From Haplomitrium mnioides (Eukaryota > Marchantiophyta > Haplomitriopsida > Calobryales): a stretch of 25,352 bases of DNA. The stretch covers positions 1 through 25,352 of the forward strand of contig JBNGIS010028100.1 of the NCBI GenBank assembly GCA_049999725.1. Reading direction: 5' to 3'. This document shows positions 1 to 9,920 of the stretch, piece by piece. Made by a program: the position numbers and the translations under genes. The first letter of the stretch is position 1. Every line of letters begins with the position of its first letter. The notes beneath the pieces were generated by a model. That model was given only the letters and a program-made list of their open reading frames with translations. It was not told where the DNA came from and did not search any database.

Positions 1-36
<36 letters not shown>

Positions 37-66
37 TTATTTATTTATTTATTTATTTATATATAT
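1..66. repeat. AT microsatellite followed by ATTT-type repeat
   Basis: The window opens with about 32 bases of alternating A and T, followed by a run of TTTA/TTAT units to about position 66. It is a simple-sequence repeat with no coding content, and its left end lies outside the window. Confidence 0.95.
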
Positions 67-309
67 TCAATTGAGATGTACACCAACATTAAGATAAAAA
101 AAAAATACAACTTGTGAGAGAACACGTTAAGTTGGTTTTCTTATGCAATGGATTATTTAGCTTTGTATTTGGTGTACATTATGCAAACAAAAGAGTTTTC
201 ACCCTAAATAGTCAGACTTTAATTTTCATGAGTCTTTACTCCATATTCTTGAATCCACTCTTGTAAGCAAAATTGGAGGTTTGTTTCATATAATGTTTGC
301 TATAAAAAT
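67..309. other. AT-rich non-coding stretch
   Basis: I see no reading frame, no repeat shared with the rest of the window and no RNA-like structure here. It flanks the outer edge of the minus-strand LTR fragment that ends near 310. Confidence 0.5.
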
Positions 310-812
310 GTTGTCATGCGTATACACATCACTTACACAACTACATCGTCTACATACATTCCATGACATCTACAAACATACACACCATAGAATAGAAAAA
401 CAATTGAGAATATGCATACAATGCATGAGACTTTAGAATTTTTTTTCTCGATGATACCTTCTCAAGAAATTCAAATGTTGATCGTTTTGATATTTGAACC
501 AACACACCTTTGCACATAAGAAATCCACGCTTCTCCAAGAGATACAATACCTCAACTTTTCTCTTGGTTCATACATGTGTGACATCGAAAGATAACCTTT
601 TGATGAGAACACGCGGCTTTATATTCTCAAGCTCAAAATGACAAAAACTCAAAATATTTAAAAATACAAATGTACATGGAATGGTGTGAGAGATGTCATG
701 CACATACACATTGTTTACACAACTACATCATCCACACACAATCTATGACATCTACAAGCATACGACAGAGAATAACAAACAATTGAGTCTCATGCGTATA
801 TAATGCATGAGA
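310..812 (-). repeat. LTR (copy A) of the gypsy/methyltransferase family, with its start segment repeated
   Basis: Read on the minus strand, this matches the plus-strand LTR at 9530-10015 along its length. Shared features are the opening palindromic segment near 785-812, a TATA-like TATAAAG near 616-623, the segment around 480-600 containing the 'lasting' LTR match, and a second, partial copy of the LTR start near 310-420. Relative to the plus copy, about 90 bases including the polypurine tract are missing just before the LTR, near position 812-825. The LTR lies directly downstream of the PHD-finger pseudogene on the same strand, as expected for a 3' LTR. The start and end are set by where the match to the other copy begins and stops. 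Confidence 0.75.
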
Positions 813-1414
813 TATGTATCTGTTAATGCAAAGACTAGGAGGTCGGGTACAATGTAGCCCCATTATTCTCCTCTTATAACCTATAACCCTAGAGCTCAAT
901 GGAAACTAGTTGTTCTATTATTAGTGAGGGCGAAACCATGATTCGTCAAGAACATGAACTAATAGAGGTGTCATGTTTGACATATGCTATCCTCTAGAAC
1001 ATCGGTCACAAATCAACATAGTGGTTTTTCTCTTTAGAGAACCACATAACATACATTTCAAATCTACATGAACCCGTGCCATATTGGGGTCTATAGTGCC
1101 ATCAATGTTCAAAAAGTGACAAAGTTCACAATTGCTCAAATGGTCCTTCCAAATCTCGCCATCACGTCCCTCCAATTGCAAAACTCCTGAAGGCAGTACC
1201 TCACGTACATGCAAAATCCGGCACCCAACAGTGACATCAAGTGTTGTGGATGATGTCTACTGCAATCACCTTGATGAAACCTTTGAATTCTAGTGCGATA
1301 TTCACCTCCACGTATGGTAACATATCATAAAGTATCACAATGATGAGCAATGACAAGGTTGTCAAATGCAATGGGCATAACTCTCTCAAATACCCGGGCT
1401 CTCTCTTAACATAC
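813..1414 (-). pseudogene. Integrase C-terminal tail and PHD finger of a Ty3/gypsy element (copy A)
   Basis: The minus strand encodes the end of the integrase polyprotein (residues like VFERVMPIAF and DNLVIAHH near 1400-1330), then the segment EVLPSGVLQLEGRDG, a Cys-x2-Cys pair (NCELC), and a C4HC3 PHD-type zinc finger. In the frame starting at 1214 the finger cysteines are residues 54, 57, 69 and 72. A TAG stop at 987-989 takes the place of the Trp before the His-x2-Cys pair (HMSC). The last Cys pair has become Arg and a stop. PHD fingers bind histone tails, so a chromatin-targeting role for the intact protein is plausible but inferred. The same segment is found at 8813-9420 on the plus strand. 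The upstream half of the gene probably lies at 14388-16095. Confidence 0.8.
1409..1414. repeat. Left copy of putative 6-bp target-site duplication (ACATAC)
   Basis: ACATAC here ends the copy A homology to the plus-strand element. The same six bases at 14388-14393 begin the homology of the other minus-strand half. The corresponding bases in the plus copy differ by one transition (GTGTGT on its coding strand). Confidence 0.5.
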
Positions 1415-3264
1415 TATTTGTTTTGGGACCAGAGCTGGTTGTGCTATGCAATACTGTGATCTTCTCTTGCTCTTACCCCAAACTTGAACTCTGCATTGTG
1501 CTGAGAAAAAAGAAGGAATGCCCAACATAGCACCTAACACACATTTGGAGTGAAGGGGAATGGGATGGAGAAGTAGAAAGCTAGTTAACATGGTGTTTAT
1601 CCTAGCCAAATCCTAACTAGCAACAGGTTTGAAACATTCCAAGCTAAGAGAACACTTGCAATAAAGCTTGAGGTACAATTGTATCACATGCAATCACAAA
1701 TACACTGACACATACATCCAAGAATTTGGAAATACAAATACCATAAATCTAAAATTGATGTATATTTCAAAATATACCAAATAGAGTATCAAAAGGCTGA
1801 AATGCTAAGCAGTTCTTTTTTTGGATATCATCCAATTCAAAATAGAGCACCAATGCAGAATTCTCTTTTTCTACTAGGAAGTGTCTTCTTCTCTTGATCC
1901 CTGATTCCCTCTTCAGCAACAAACAACACATAGCAAAAGGCTGGCCAGATCCCTCTATTAGTTTCTTGATCTCTTTTTTTTGGGCCACACTTGTAAATAA
2001 ACACTAACAAATAGCTACATATCCATAGCACATAACCAACTTCCTTTCTTACCACCGGTCCATCCAGTCCAAACTCTTTCACTTCTTGCGGCATCCTTCT
2101 TTGGATCTGTCCTACTAATCAGTGGGATGCTACTTTCCATCTGACCTACTTACGAGCGGTATCCTTCTTTGATGCCCATTCATCGTCTTTTAATTCCTAG
2201 AGCGGCATTCTTCATAGCTTTTACTCACTCAATCAACATCTTCTTTCATATTTAACCAACTAACTAGTAGAATCCTCCATTGCTTCTACATTCACACACT
2301 CTCCTATTCTTAACTAGCAATAGATCTAACAGACATAACAAAAAATAGAACACAACTGAACTAGAAAAACCCAAGACAAACCTTTCAATGACACATAGCC
2401 AATAAAAGAGAATGCCCTATAGTTATATGACTGGTCTATGCTTTTTTGGATCTCTGTTCCAACTACAACAACAACCCAAACATATATATGTGGTTGGTCA
2501 AGTCCAATTTTGCAGTTTTCATATGTCTCGTTTTTTTGCCTTGGCCAGTCCCTACACCACATACACACCACAGAAACTACCAACACAAAAACAACCAGCC
2601 ACCAGCTCTTCCCCATCAATGAATCTTTGAATAGAACTCTATCCCTCCTCTAGATTGCAGCTACCACAGGTCCAATCTCATAACAAAATTCTTCCCCTCC
2701 ATGGAAACAAAAATTTCCAACCTTTCCAAATTTAGCTCTTGTCAAGATTTGTAAGATTATAACATACTCAACAACTGACCGCATTAACCCAACCCTGTAA
2801 CTCGTCATTCTTCACAACTCCATATTTCTACATCAAATTCTAAGAACCAACACAAAGTGCTCTGTCCCCAAATAAAAGGTTGGTTGCATGTAGGCATGTA
2901 CACCTCACCTCCATCTCTCACACAACCAGCACCTCTATTGCTTCATCTTACTCATATAGCATACCTTATTTCACAACCCTTCAGCTCTTGTCTGATGTTT
3001 CTCATTCCACTTCACATAATCCATGCCAAAATCATCTTGCCACCAGCCTCATTGGTTCAACTTTGAGATCTTTTATCATCCCTGTAAATATATAAAGAGA
3101 TTACAACCAATTCTAAGATACCCAAACATCTCCAACAAGCACAAATGCCTCTATTTATCCAACATAACTAGATTTAGTATTTCTCCAAAGTTTGCTCCAT
3201 TGTTTATTCCTTTCTTGTTCTTACTGTGATAATCAAGAGCATTGCATTCCCTATTCAACAAATC
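1415..3264. other. Unassigned non-coding stretch
   Basis: This is about 1.85 kb without a recognisable gene. The plus strand is pyrimidine-rich from about 2320 to 3230, and only short open frames occur, none with a motif I know. It forms the left part of the putative insertion. I see no terminal repeat matching the right edge near 14387. Confidence 0.5.
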
Positions 3265-3508
3265 CATGACTATCACACCATTCATGTAGATCTCTATTTT
3301 AAGACAATTTTAGTTTTTTGTCTTTTTGTGCTTTAGTATATAAGGTCATATACTCTCATTGAAAGGTTATCTTTTGATGTCTACTTCATTTGTGATCCAA
3401 GAGGAGAGCTGAGGTATTGTAACTCTTGGAAAAGCGTGGATTTCTTGTGAGCAAAGGTGCGTTGATATCGGAAGATCAACACACTTTGGAATTTCCTTGA
3501 GAAGGTAT
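3265..3508 (+). repeat. 5'-truncated LTR fragment (copy B)
   Basis: The match to the LTR at 9530-9920 begins at CATGAC (3265) and runs through the TATA box to GAGAAGG (about 3508). The first 130 or so bases of the LTR are absent. Beyond 3508 the sequence diverges from both other LTR copies, which suggests either the true LTR end or a break. Confidence 0.8.
3337..3344 (+). promoter_or_regulatory. TATA box in LTR copy B
   Basis: TATATAAG lies in a segment conserved with 9727-9734, and copy A has TATAAAG at the equivalent place. Its position in the LTR fits the retroelement's own RNA polymerase II promoter. Activity is inferred. Confidence 0.55.
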
Positions 3509-3892
3509 GCAATCTTTGGGGGATGACCAACTTGCTGATAGTCAGCATGCAGCCTTCTGAGACAGTCAAAGCTATTGCTAAGAGCATAGTATCAGATACC
3601 AGAGAGGCTATGTTAGGGCTGATCCACACATATGCAGTTGCAGAGAGTCATATTTCAGACGATTAGATTTCAGCCCAATGGAGTGACAGTTCAGCGGATC
3701 ACAATTTAGGCTTGACTCCACCACATCACATTTCAGCCAGTAAAATTTCAGCAAAGCTAGATGTGAAGCAAGAATATCACATGATTCTTGTGGAAAAATG
3801 GGTGCTACTAGTTGGACTGCAATTGACAAGAGGTCATAGTGCAGAGGTACATCAATTCTTGCATGGTTTTTCACATTATTTTATCTTTTAGC
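3509..3892 (+). other. Segment between LTR fragment and reverse transcriptase
   Basis: The plus strand reads through a mostly open but unrecognised frame (MTNLLIVSMQPSET...), containing several repeats of TTTCAG. It does not resemble gag, and no primer-binding site with TGG next to the LTR is evident. It could be leader sequence or a junction with unrelated DNA. Confidence 0.4.
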
Positions 3893-4817
3893 ATGAAGGA
3901 TCTGGAAACCTTGAGAGGACCATGCATCCAGATTGAGTTGGTTAGTGATGCACCTATTTTTTTATGTCCATACCATTATAGTGTGGTGGAGAGAGGGTTG
4001 ATTTAGACCAAGACACAAGATTTGTTGGAGGTTGGATTGGTGGAGATATTATTTGGAGAATATGCATATGCCACAGTGATGCTAGTCAAGAAGGATGTTT
4101 GGTGATTATCATTGTATTAATCGGCAGAGCAAGTCTGACAAGTATGCTATACCTACACATGAGGAGATCTTTGATGCAGTTGGGCATGCTAAGATCTTTA
4201 GCTCATTGGATTTGAGGGCAGAGTACCATCAGCTGCCATTGAGGCAAGAGGACATGGCCAAAACAACGTTTTGGGGCATTGATACACATGCCAAGGATCT
4301 ACTATATCAATGGTTGTTCTTACCATTTGGGTTGAAGAATGCATCAACTAAATTCCAGAGGGTGATGGACAAAGTTCTTGTAGGTTTGGACTTTGTCAAG
4401 TGCTATATCAACAAGATTCTAGTTTTTTCGACACATATGGACAAGCACTGAAGGTATTTGCATGCAGTGCTTGACAGGCTCAGGTACCATGGATTGAAGC
4501 TACATCCAAGCAAGAGAAAATTCTTCCAAGATCAGATTGAGTATTTGGGACACACTATATATCCAAGAGGGTTGGGTATGCAGCAAACTAAGGTGAGTGC
4601 AATTGTTGAGATTCCACAACTCACTGATGTGAGTAAAGTCCATGCATTTTTGGATTGGTTGGTTACTACATAAGATATGTGAAAGGTTTCAGCCAAATTG
4701 CCAAGCCCTTGATCATGCTCACCAAGTTGGATCATGAATGGATTTGGGGTGAAGACCAAGAGAGGACCTTCTAGGAGTTCAAAGGTAGATTGACTTCTGC
4801 ACCTATTTTGAAGAGAC
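3893..4817 (+). pseudogene. Ty3/gypsy reverse transcriptase, inactive, with start of RNase H
   Basis: Conserved RT blocks occur in order. They include the LRGPCIQIEL and VMLVKKD region (3908-4098, broken by a stop and a frameshift), DKYAIPTHEEIFDA, FSSLDLRAEYHQLPLR, LPFGLKNASTKFQRVMD, the catalytic block, then LKLHPSKRKFF, EYLGHTIYP and KGFSQIAKPL. The RNase H start (EFKGRLTSAPILKR) ends near 4815. The catalytic Tyr-x-Asp-Asp motif is YINK at 4404-4415, so both catalytic aspartates are gone. A TGA at 4449-4451 and a frameshift near 4670 further break the gene. The sequence leaves the family at about 4817. An intact enzyme would copy the element's RNA into DNA. Confidence 0.95.
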
Positions 4818-5159
4818 AACCTTGATTTGATCAGAGAGATCATCATACCACGTTCAAAGGAAAGACTAAGATCTGACAAAGGATAGGGAAGAGGGAAAAT
4901 AGAGCAAAAGCTCTGTATTATTGATCAGCAAGTTACAAAGTGTATACTCTATTTTGGCATAAATCAAGAAGAATCCACTTGGGAGAAAAAGTTACTGTAG
5001 GTTAGGGCCATACGTTGTTTGTAGGTGGGGGTTCAGAAGCAACCTACTTCCAAAAATCTGTTTGCAACACAGAACTGCAAGTAACTGAACACTAATCGAA
5101 TCAAAAACAGAATTTTTGGCAAGATAAGATAAAATAAAATAAATTTTCTGAATTCAGAG
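4818..5159. other. Junction segment between RT and gag, unassigned
   Basis: The RNase H homology stops and no coding frame replaces it. The AAAATAGAGCAAAAGCTC stretch and the following bases look like the end of a different retroelement or untranslated DNA, but I cannot assign it. It separates two parts of the gypsy family that are normally in the opposite order. Confidence 0.4.
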
Positions 5160-7236
5160 AGGCTGAACTAGACCCTAAGATGAGTGATGTAAGGGTGGTA
5201 GAAGTCTACCAGCATGCTCCCAAGGTGCAGGCTATATGGAAGCCCAAACGTTTGCTAAAGTGAAGCAAGAAAGTCTGAAATTTCTTTTGCAGAAAACCGA
5301 AGATCAGTCTACAGTGCTCCAGAGAAGAGCGATGAAATTATGCTTTGATTTTTTTTCCTATTTGTTCCTAGGTGGAGAAGAAGACCAATCAACTAGGATT
5401 GGCAAGCAAAGTGTACCTTGTCTAGAGGAGAAAGAAGGGCCACTTGTATTGATTTGCGTAGTTCAGCCGACTTGTGGGCCAGTGGTTGAGTGGAAATATC
5501 ACAACTTGTGAGCTGTGAGTGAGTTCAGCTGTGCGGAGGTCAACACAAAGCCAAGGGGTGGAAGGTTGCGGTGCGATGTCACTCACAATGGCATCCAGTT
5601 TCGACTTGCAGTAGGAGCGACTCAGCAACTAGTAAGTGACCATACATCGGACGAAGAGGAGACTCTTTCTAGCACTAAGGTACATTCCTTGTTGTCTTGG
5701 GATATGGATGAGATTTATAGGGCCACAAAAGGGCGGAGGAGATTCTTTGATGCAGTATGCACCATTGACCTGGATGATTTCATCTAGAAGTTTGATACTT
5801 GGTGTGATTTGCAAACATTACAGAACTCTACTCTCTTTACACCTTTCATGACATGGAAAGGTTTTTTTTTCAGCATTTGGAAAGGCTGCCCATGGATGAT
5901 TACTATAAATTGCGGCGGCCTTATTTGACTGAGATTGAGGAGCAAACACAGTATTGGTCACCCAATTATATCTCCATCACTTATGGTAGAAGGGCCAATG
6001 CCCATTACCCTGCGACCCGTGCAGCATCCTCTAGTGCACTAGCCACAATATTGGTGCTTCAGGGGTAGGAAGAGTTCTTAGTACCTTGTTCCAGTTGCTA
6101 CATCAGAGAGTGGAGGGATTCTATTGTTTAACCATGTGGTTGAGTTTTTTGAGCTTTTGAGGCAGAGTTACCAAGGTGTGAAGATAGATAAGCTGAAGAG
6201 TCTTTAGAAGCTCCAATGCAAGACTCAAGAGAGCTTGACGAAAGCCTACACCAAGATAAGAAGGCTCATCACTGTCACAAAGGGAGTGATAGAGGCTCAC
6301 GTTGTCCAATTTTGGTATTCTATCTTTGATAGGGATTTGAAGAAGAGAGTGAGAGATGCCACCCTTTCAAGGATTGTGATCCTACTCTAGCCATTGTGTT
6401 TACACTGTCAGGGTGTATTGAGCTCAACTTGGTAAATGAGAGAGTAGTCACTACAAGTTTTCAGAACGAAATGCTAAAATTTTCGTCTCCAACCACATCT
6501 ACATCACAATGTGCGTTACATAAGAGCTCAATTGAAGGCTGAAGGATAGTCATCTTTGCCACCTTATTCAAATCAGTAGTCAGGTTGTTAGACTTGTGGT
6601 GGACATCATTTGTAGAGGTTATGTCCAGAGGCAAAGAAGCCACAAGCATCGCGTTTTAGAGATGCAGATCCAGCTGGCTAGCAACAATGTGACCATTGAA
6701 GAGTTATGAGTCAAACCATGGACAAATGTTTTTTGCTTCACTTGGAGCTACGACAAGGAAAAGCTCGCACAAGTGAGCAAGTCAAAGGCGAGAAAGGTGG
6801 TCGTGACAGAGGAGCATCACCAGTTGGGAGAGCTAGAGTGGATGCTCCAACAGCTTTTGTGGATCCTAAGGATGCTAGGATTGCACAATTGGAGTAACAG
6901 TTAGCTGCCATGACTACACCACAAGCGAGGCCCAACTCTAGAGGTGAAGCCTCTACTTCATATATAGCTAATGGAGGATTAGCTGGTATGATATTTATGT
7001 ATGGGATAGCCCACATTGATGCGTCTGCGAAGGTGACCAGAGCAGCAAGCAAGGCTATTGAGCCTAGAAAAGCCGCGATGGAGTCGGATCTTCAAAGGGG
7101 GGATGCTCACCGATAGGAAAGGCTTCTACAATCATTTGAGTTGATAGATTTGGTGAAGACTACTTCTATGCATCTGACTTAAGCTTCTAAGGAGATGGAG
7201 AGATCAATCAAAGTGGAGGGGAGTGGGTCTTAAGCT
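5160..7236 (+). pseudogene. Gag-like region of the gypsy family, degenerate
   Basis: Pieces of a long reading frame can be followed through several stops and shifts. They are an N-terminal part from about 5180 (MSDVRVVEVYQHAPKVQAIW), then TIDLDDFI, KFDTWCDLQTLQNSTLFTPF near 5760-5850, EIEEQTQYWSPNYISITYG (5930-5990) and a capsid-like helical segment at 6140-6380 (QESLTKAYTRIRRLI, VQFWYSIFDRDLKKRVRDA). A basic stretch at 6760-6840 (KSKARKVVV in one frame) sits where a nucleocapsid would be, but no intact zinc knuckle is visible. The identification rests on position directly before the protease and on the capsid-like segment. Gag proteins assemble the particle that packages the element's RNA. 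Confidence 0.65.
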
Positions 7237-8089
7237 ATGGAAATAGCCACATTAGTGGTACAGAAACCGCTATTTTTAGCTATGGATGTGTTGATGAGAG
7301 GAGTCACACCAGCTAAAGTGTTTAGGTTGGCAGACACATTATGTGGGGAGACTCAAGGTGCTACTTCTAGTATGGAAGTGAGACGTGTGAGTAGAGCGAC
7401 TGGCGCAGTTGTCTCTACATCTAGAGGTGAGACATAGCATGCTGATGTGGCACGGTTGATGGAGTTATCTGCCCAACCATGGTTTGAGAGGACGAGATTC
7501 AGACCCAGTGTGGTGTCTATTGACAATCAGAGTGGTATCTTCTGACTTGTTGGTCTTTCAAATGTCGTATACAAGGCAGCCAAAGTATTATTGGATATAG
7601 GTGCACATCCATTGATGTTAGGCAAGTCAGCTATGCAAAGATTGGGATTGAGACTCAAAGATACACAGATTTGCCATTTTCCAATCTAGATTTCATTGGG
7701 AGGACCTTCACCTACACATCACATTACACGTCGAGAGATCAAGCTTAGAGTGCAAGCTGATCATCCCATAGATAGCTCATATATGAGCGCTCGAGCCATA
7801 CTTACCAAGGCTGAGTCTTATGATGTTTTGGTGGGGTGTATGGTCCTATATCCGATGGGGTTCACTATTGATTCTTGGGATAGATCAGTGTTTTATTGGC
7901 CTGGATGGCAATCTAGAGAGGTACGATTAAGCAAATTTCCTGTCAGATTCAGTGGATCAATTGCGAGTCCATTATCTTATCTTATGGCATCATCAACATT
8001 TTGTGAGTGATCACCAACTACTCTGGCTTGTTGGAAGGGAATGTATATGTAGTAGACATTCCTTCCATTGATGAGGCACCTTAAGAGGC
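7237..8089 (+). pseudogene. Retropepsin-like aspartic protease region
   Basis: The frame reads MELSAQPWFERTRFRPSVVS, then LLDIGAHPLMLGKSAMQRLGL near 7590-7650, where DIG replaces the active-site Asp-Thr-Gly. It then runs on through SLGGPSPTHHITRREIKLRV and the C-terminal block ILTKAESYDVLVG, VLYPMGFTIDSWDRS and YWPGWQSRE (7800-7915). A stop interrupts it at about 7687. Hydrophobic-Asp-x-Gly followed about 70 residues later by a conserved hydrophobic block fits the single-domain retropepsins that cut the retroelement polyprotein. The minus-strand copy at 15790-16095 has DTSA at the same site, so the family consensus was probably DTGA. With DIG the enzyme is presumed dead. Confidence 0.8.
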
Positions 8090-8812
8090 TATGGGGCCAA
8101 CATCATCATCGTCAAGTGAGGTGATTCTTGTTAAAGTAAAGAGAGGTTGTGACAGTTACAGACATCTAGATTGGTTGAGGATGCTGGGCATGATGCATTT
8201 GTGCTATATCCTACATTGGATGGTTTTGCCACATCTGGATATGTGGATCTTTCACCACTATGTACTATGTCAATTTCATGGCAGTATCGTGTTGATGGTA
8301 TTTGTTTGTTGGAGTTGTTTGGCGACATCAATACAAGGTTAGATGTTGTGCTCCAAGCATGGATTCCAATTTGGCGGCATTTGTATATGGAGGAGAGTGA
8401 GATCGCCCATAGAATCTTCTTAAAGCATGTAGCGCTGATGGTTGAGCAATTTCCATGATTGCTTTCAGCTAGTGCAGTGCAAGGCTATCTGCATACATTG
8501 TTGGCCAACATCTTATTATTGGGGGTGGACCACTTAGCTGGAGTGAGGCCGGTTGATTTACTAGTGAGTCACATTGCAATTTATATATTTTGGACAAGAG
8601 GCTCTGGTTTTATTTGGGATGCAACCTTGCAGAGACTAGTGGAACCCAACATTGACAAGAGAGAGAGAGAGAGAGAGCAATGGGTTTCTCCACTGGTACC
8701 ACTGTTGTTGCATCTGTTGCTCAGATTAAGTAGCGTCATGTGCTAAGACAAGCCATGGATTTGTATGGTCTTACTTGGATTGTGAGGTTCAAGTGGAAAG
8801 AGGCTTAGATTT
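8090..8812 (+). pseudogene. C5-cytosine methyltransferase-like domain with internal deletion
   Basis: After a lead-in (LYPTLDGFATSGYVDLSPL, SISWQYRVDG), the frame starting at 8171 has LLELFGDINTRLDVVLQA (8306-8359). This resembles motif I of C5 methyltransferases (S-adenosylmethionine binding, Leu-Phe-x-Gly-Ile-x-x-x-Leu). RHLYMEESEIAHRI follows at the motif II position, then HVALMVEQFP and PVDLLV (about 8552-8566), the stretch that normally runs into the catalytic Pro-Cys motif IV. That motif is absent; the frame jumps to GSGFIWDATLQRLVEPN (from about 8600) and to RHVLRQAMDLYGLTWIV (8734-8784), which fits motif X. About 200 residues of the family's core are missing. A GA run at 8659-8677 shifts the frame. 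The domain sits between protease and integrase. Family assignment rests on motif order; an unrelated helper domain is the alternative. Confidence 0.65.
8659..8677 (+). repeat. Short GA microsatellite inside the methyltransferase-like region
   Basis: The alternating AG/GA run falls where the family encodes Lys/Arg-Glu residues (EREREQ). The minus-strand copy has a shorter run at about 15324-15334. Slippage here explains the frameshift before the following WVSPLVPLL / MGFSTGTT segment. Confidence 0.7.
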
Positions 8813-9420
8813 TGCGAGTTTGGATTGATATGAGGGACCTTGATTTACCCTCCTTTATTCGACAAGATGTCACTATGGTTGTAGGTCTGGATGATCTAGA
8901 TGTTTGGGTGTAGGTGTGTTCAGAGAGAGCCTGGGTATTTGAGGGAGTCATGCCCATAGCGTTTGACAACCTTGCCATTGCTCAGCATCGTCATACTTTA
9001 TGAAATGCTACCATATGTGGAGGTGGATATTGCACTAGGATTCAGAGGTTTCACCATGGTGATTATGTTTATTTGCAGCAAACAACACCCACGAGACTTG
9101 ATGCCACTACTGGGCGCCGGATTTTGCAAGCATGTGAGGTATTGCCTTCAGGAGTTTTGCAGCTAGAGAGACGTGATGGCATGGTTTGGAAGGATCATGT
9201 GCACATTGTCACCTTTTGAGCATCAATGACATGTTGGACCCTAGTGTGGCACAAGTTCTTGCTTGTTTGAAGTGCATGCTATATGGTTCTCCTAAAAGAG
9301 CAGCTACTATGTTGATTTGTGATATGTGTTCTAGAGGATAGCATATGTCATGTTTGACACTTCCATTGGTTACTATTCATGGCGAATCATGGTTCTTGCC
9401 TCACTATTGAACGATGGGGT
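8813..9420 (+). pseudogene. Integrase C-terminal tail and PHD finger (plus copy)
   Basis: The frame reads LPSFIRQDVTMVVGLDDLDVWV, then AWVFEGVMPIAFDNLAIAQHR, the GDYVYLQQ segment typical of the integrase C-terminal barrel, EVLPSGVLQLERRDG and the PHD finger (from 9273). In the finger the second Cys is Tyr (CMLY). CDMC is kept, a TAG at 9339-9341 replaces the Trp of the GWH motif, and HMSC is kept. The terminal Cys pair reads WFLPHY instead of the Trp-x-Cys-Pro-x-Cys pattern. Only the integrase tail is present: its zinc-binding and catalytic domains are deleted between about 8810 and 8825, relative to the minus-strand copy at 14388-15199. PHD fingers read histone H3 tails, so the intact protein may have steered integration. 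Confidence 0.8.
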
Positions 9421-9518
9421 TCTATTTCACCCATCCTCCTAGTCTTTGCATCAATATGTGTATATCAATTTTCTAGGAGATAGATGGCTAGCCAGTGCTA
9501 AAGAATCTGACCACCAAC

Positions 9519-9529
9519 TAGGGGGTGAT
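9519..9529 (+). other. Polypurine tract before LTR copy C
   Basis: TAGGGGGTGAT lies immediately before TGTTGGG, the start of the LTR. This is the usual place for plus-strand DNA priming in LTR retrotransposons, and it sets the LTR start at 9530. Confidence 0.7.
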
Positions 9530-9920
9530 TGTTGGGTCTCATGCATTGTATGCGCATGAGACTCAATTGCTTGTCATTCTCTGTTGTATGTTTGTAGATG
9601 CTATGGAATGTGTGTGGACAATGTAGTTGTGTAAGCGATATGTATTTGCATGACAACTGTCACACCATTTCATGTAGATTTCTATTTTTAGACATTTTGA
9701 GTTTTTTTTATCTCTTTGTGGCTTAGTATATAAGGCCACATACTCTCATTGAAAGGCTATATTTTGATGTCTAATTCATTTGTAAACCAAAGATGAGCTG
9801 AGGTATTGCATCTCTTGGAGAAACATGGATTCCTTGTGAGCAAAGGTGCGTTGCTTCTGATATCAAAAGATCAACACACTTTGGAATTTCTTCGAGAAGG
9901 TTTCACTCGAAGAAAAGTAT
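9530..9920 (+). repeat. LTR copy C of the gypsy/methyltransferase family
   Basis: The LTR begins TGTTGGG after a polypurine tract. Its first 36 bases contain a perfect inverted repeat with 9-bp arms (GTCTCATGC and GCATGAGAC) around a 9-base loop at about 9535-9561. TATATAAG lies at 9727-9734. The sequence matches copies A (minus, 310-812) and B (3265-3508). The right end is uncertain because a second copy of the LTR start follows at 9921. Confidence 0.8.
9727..9734 (+). promoter_or_regulatory. TATA box in LTR copy C
   Basis: TATATAAG is conserved at the same place in LTR copies B and C, with a variant in A. It probably marks the start of retroelement transcription a few tens of bases downstream. 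Confidence 0.55.
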
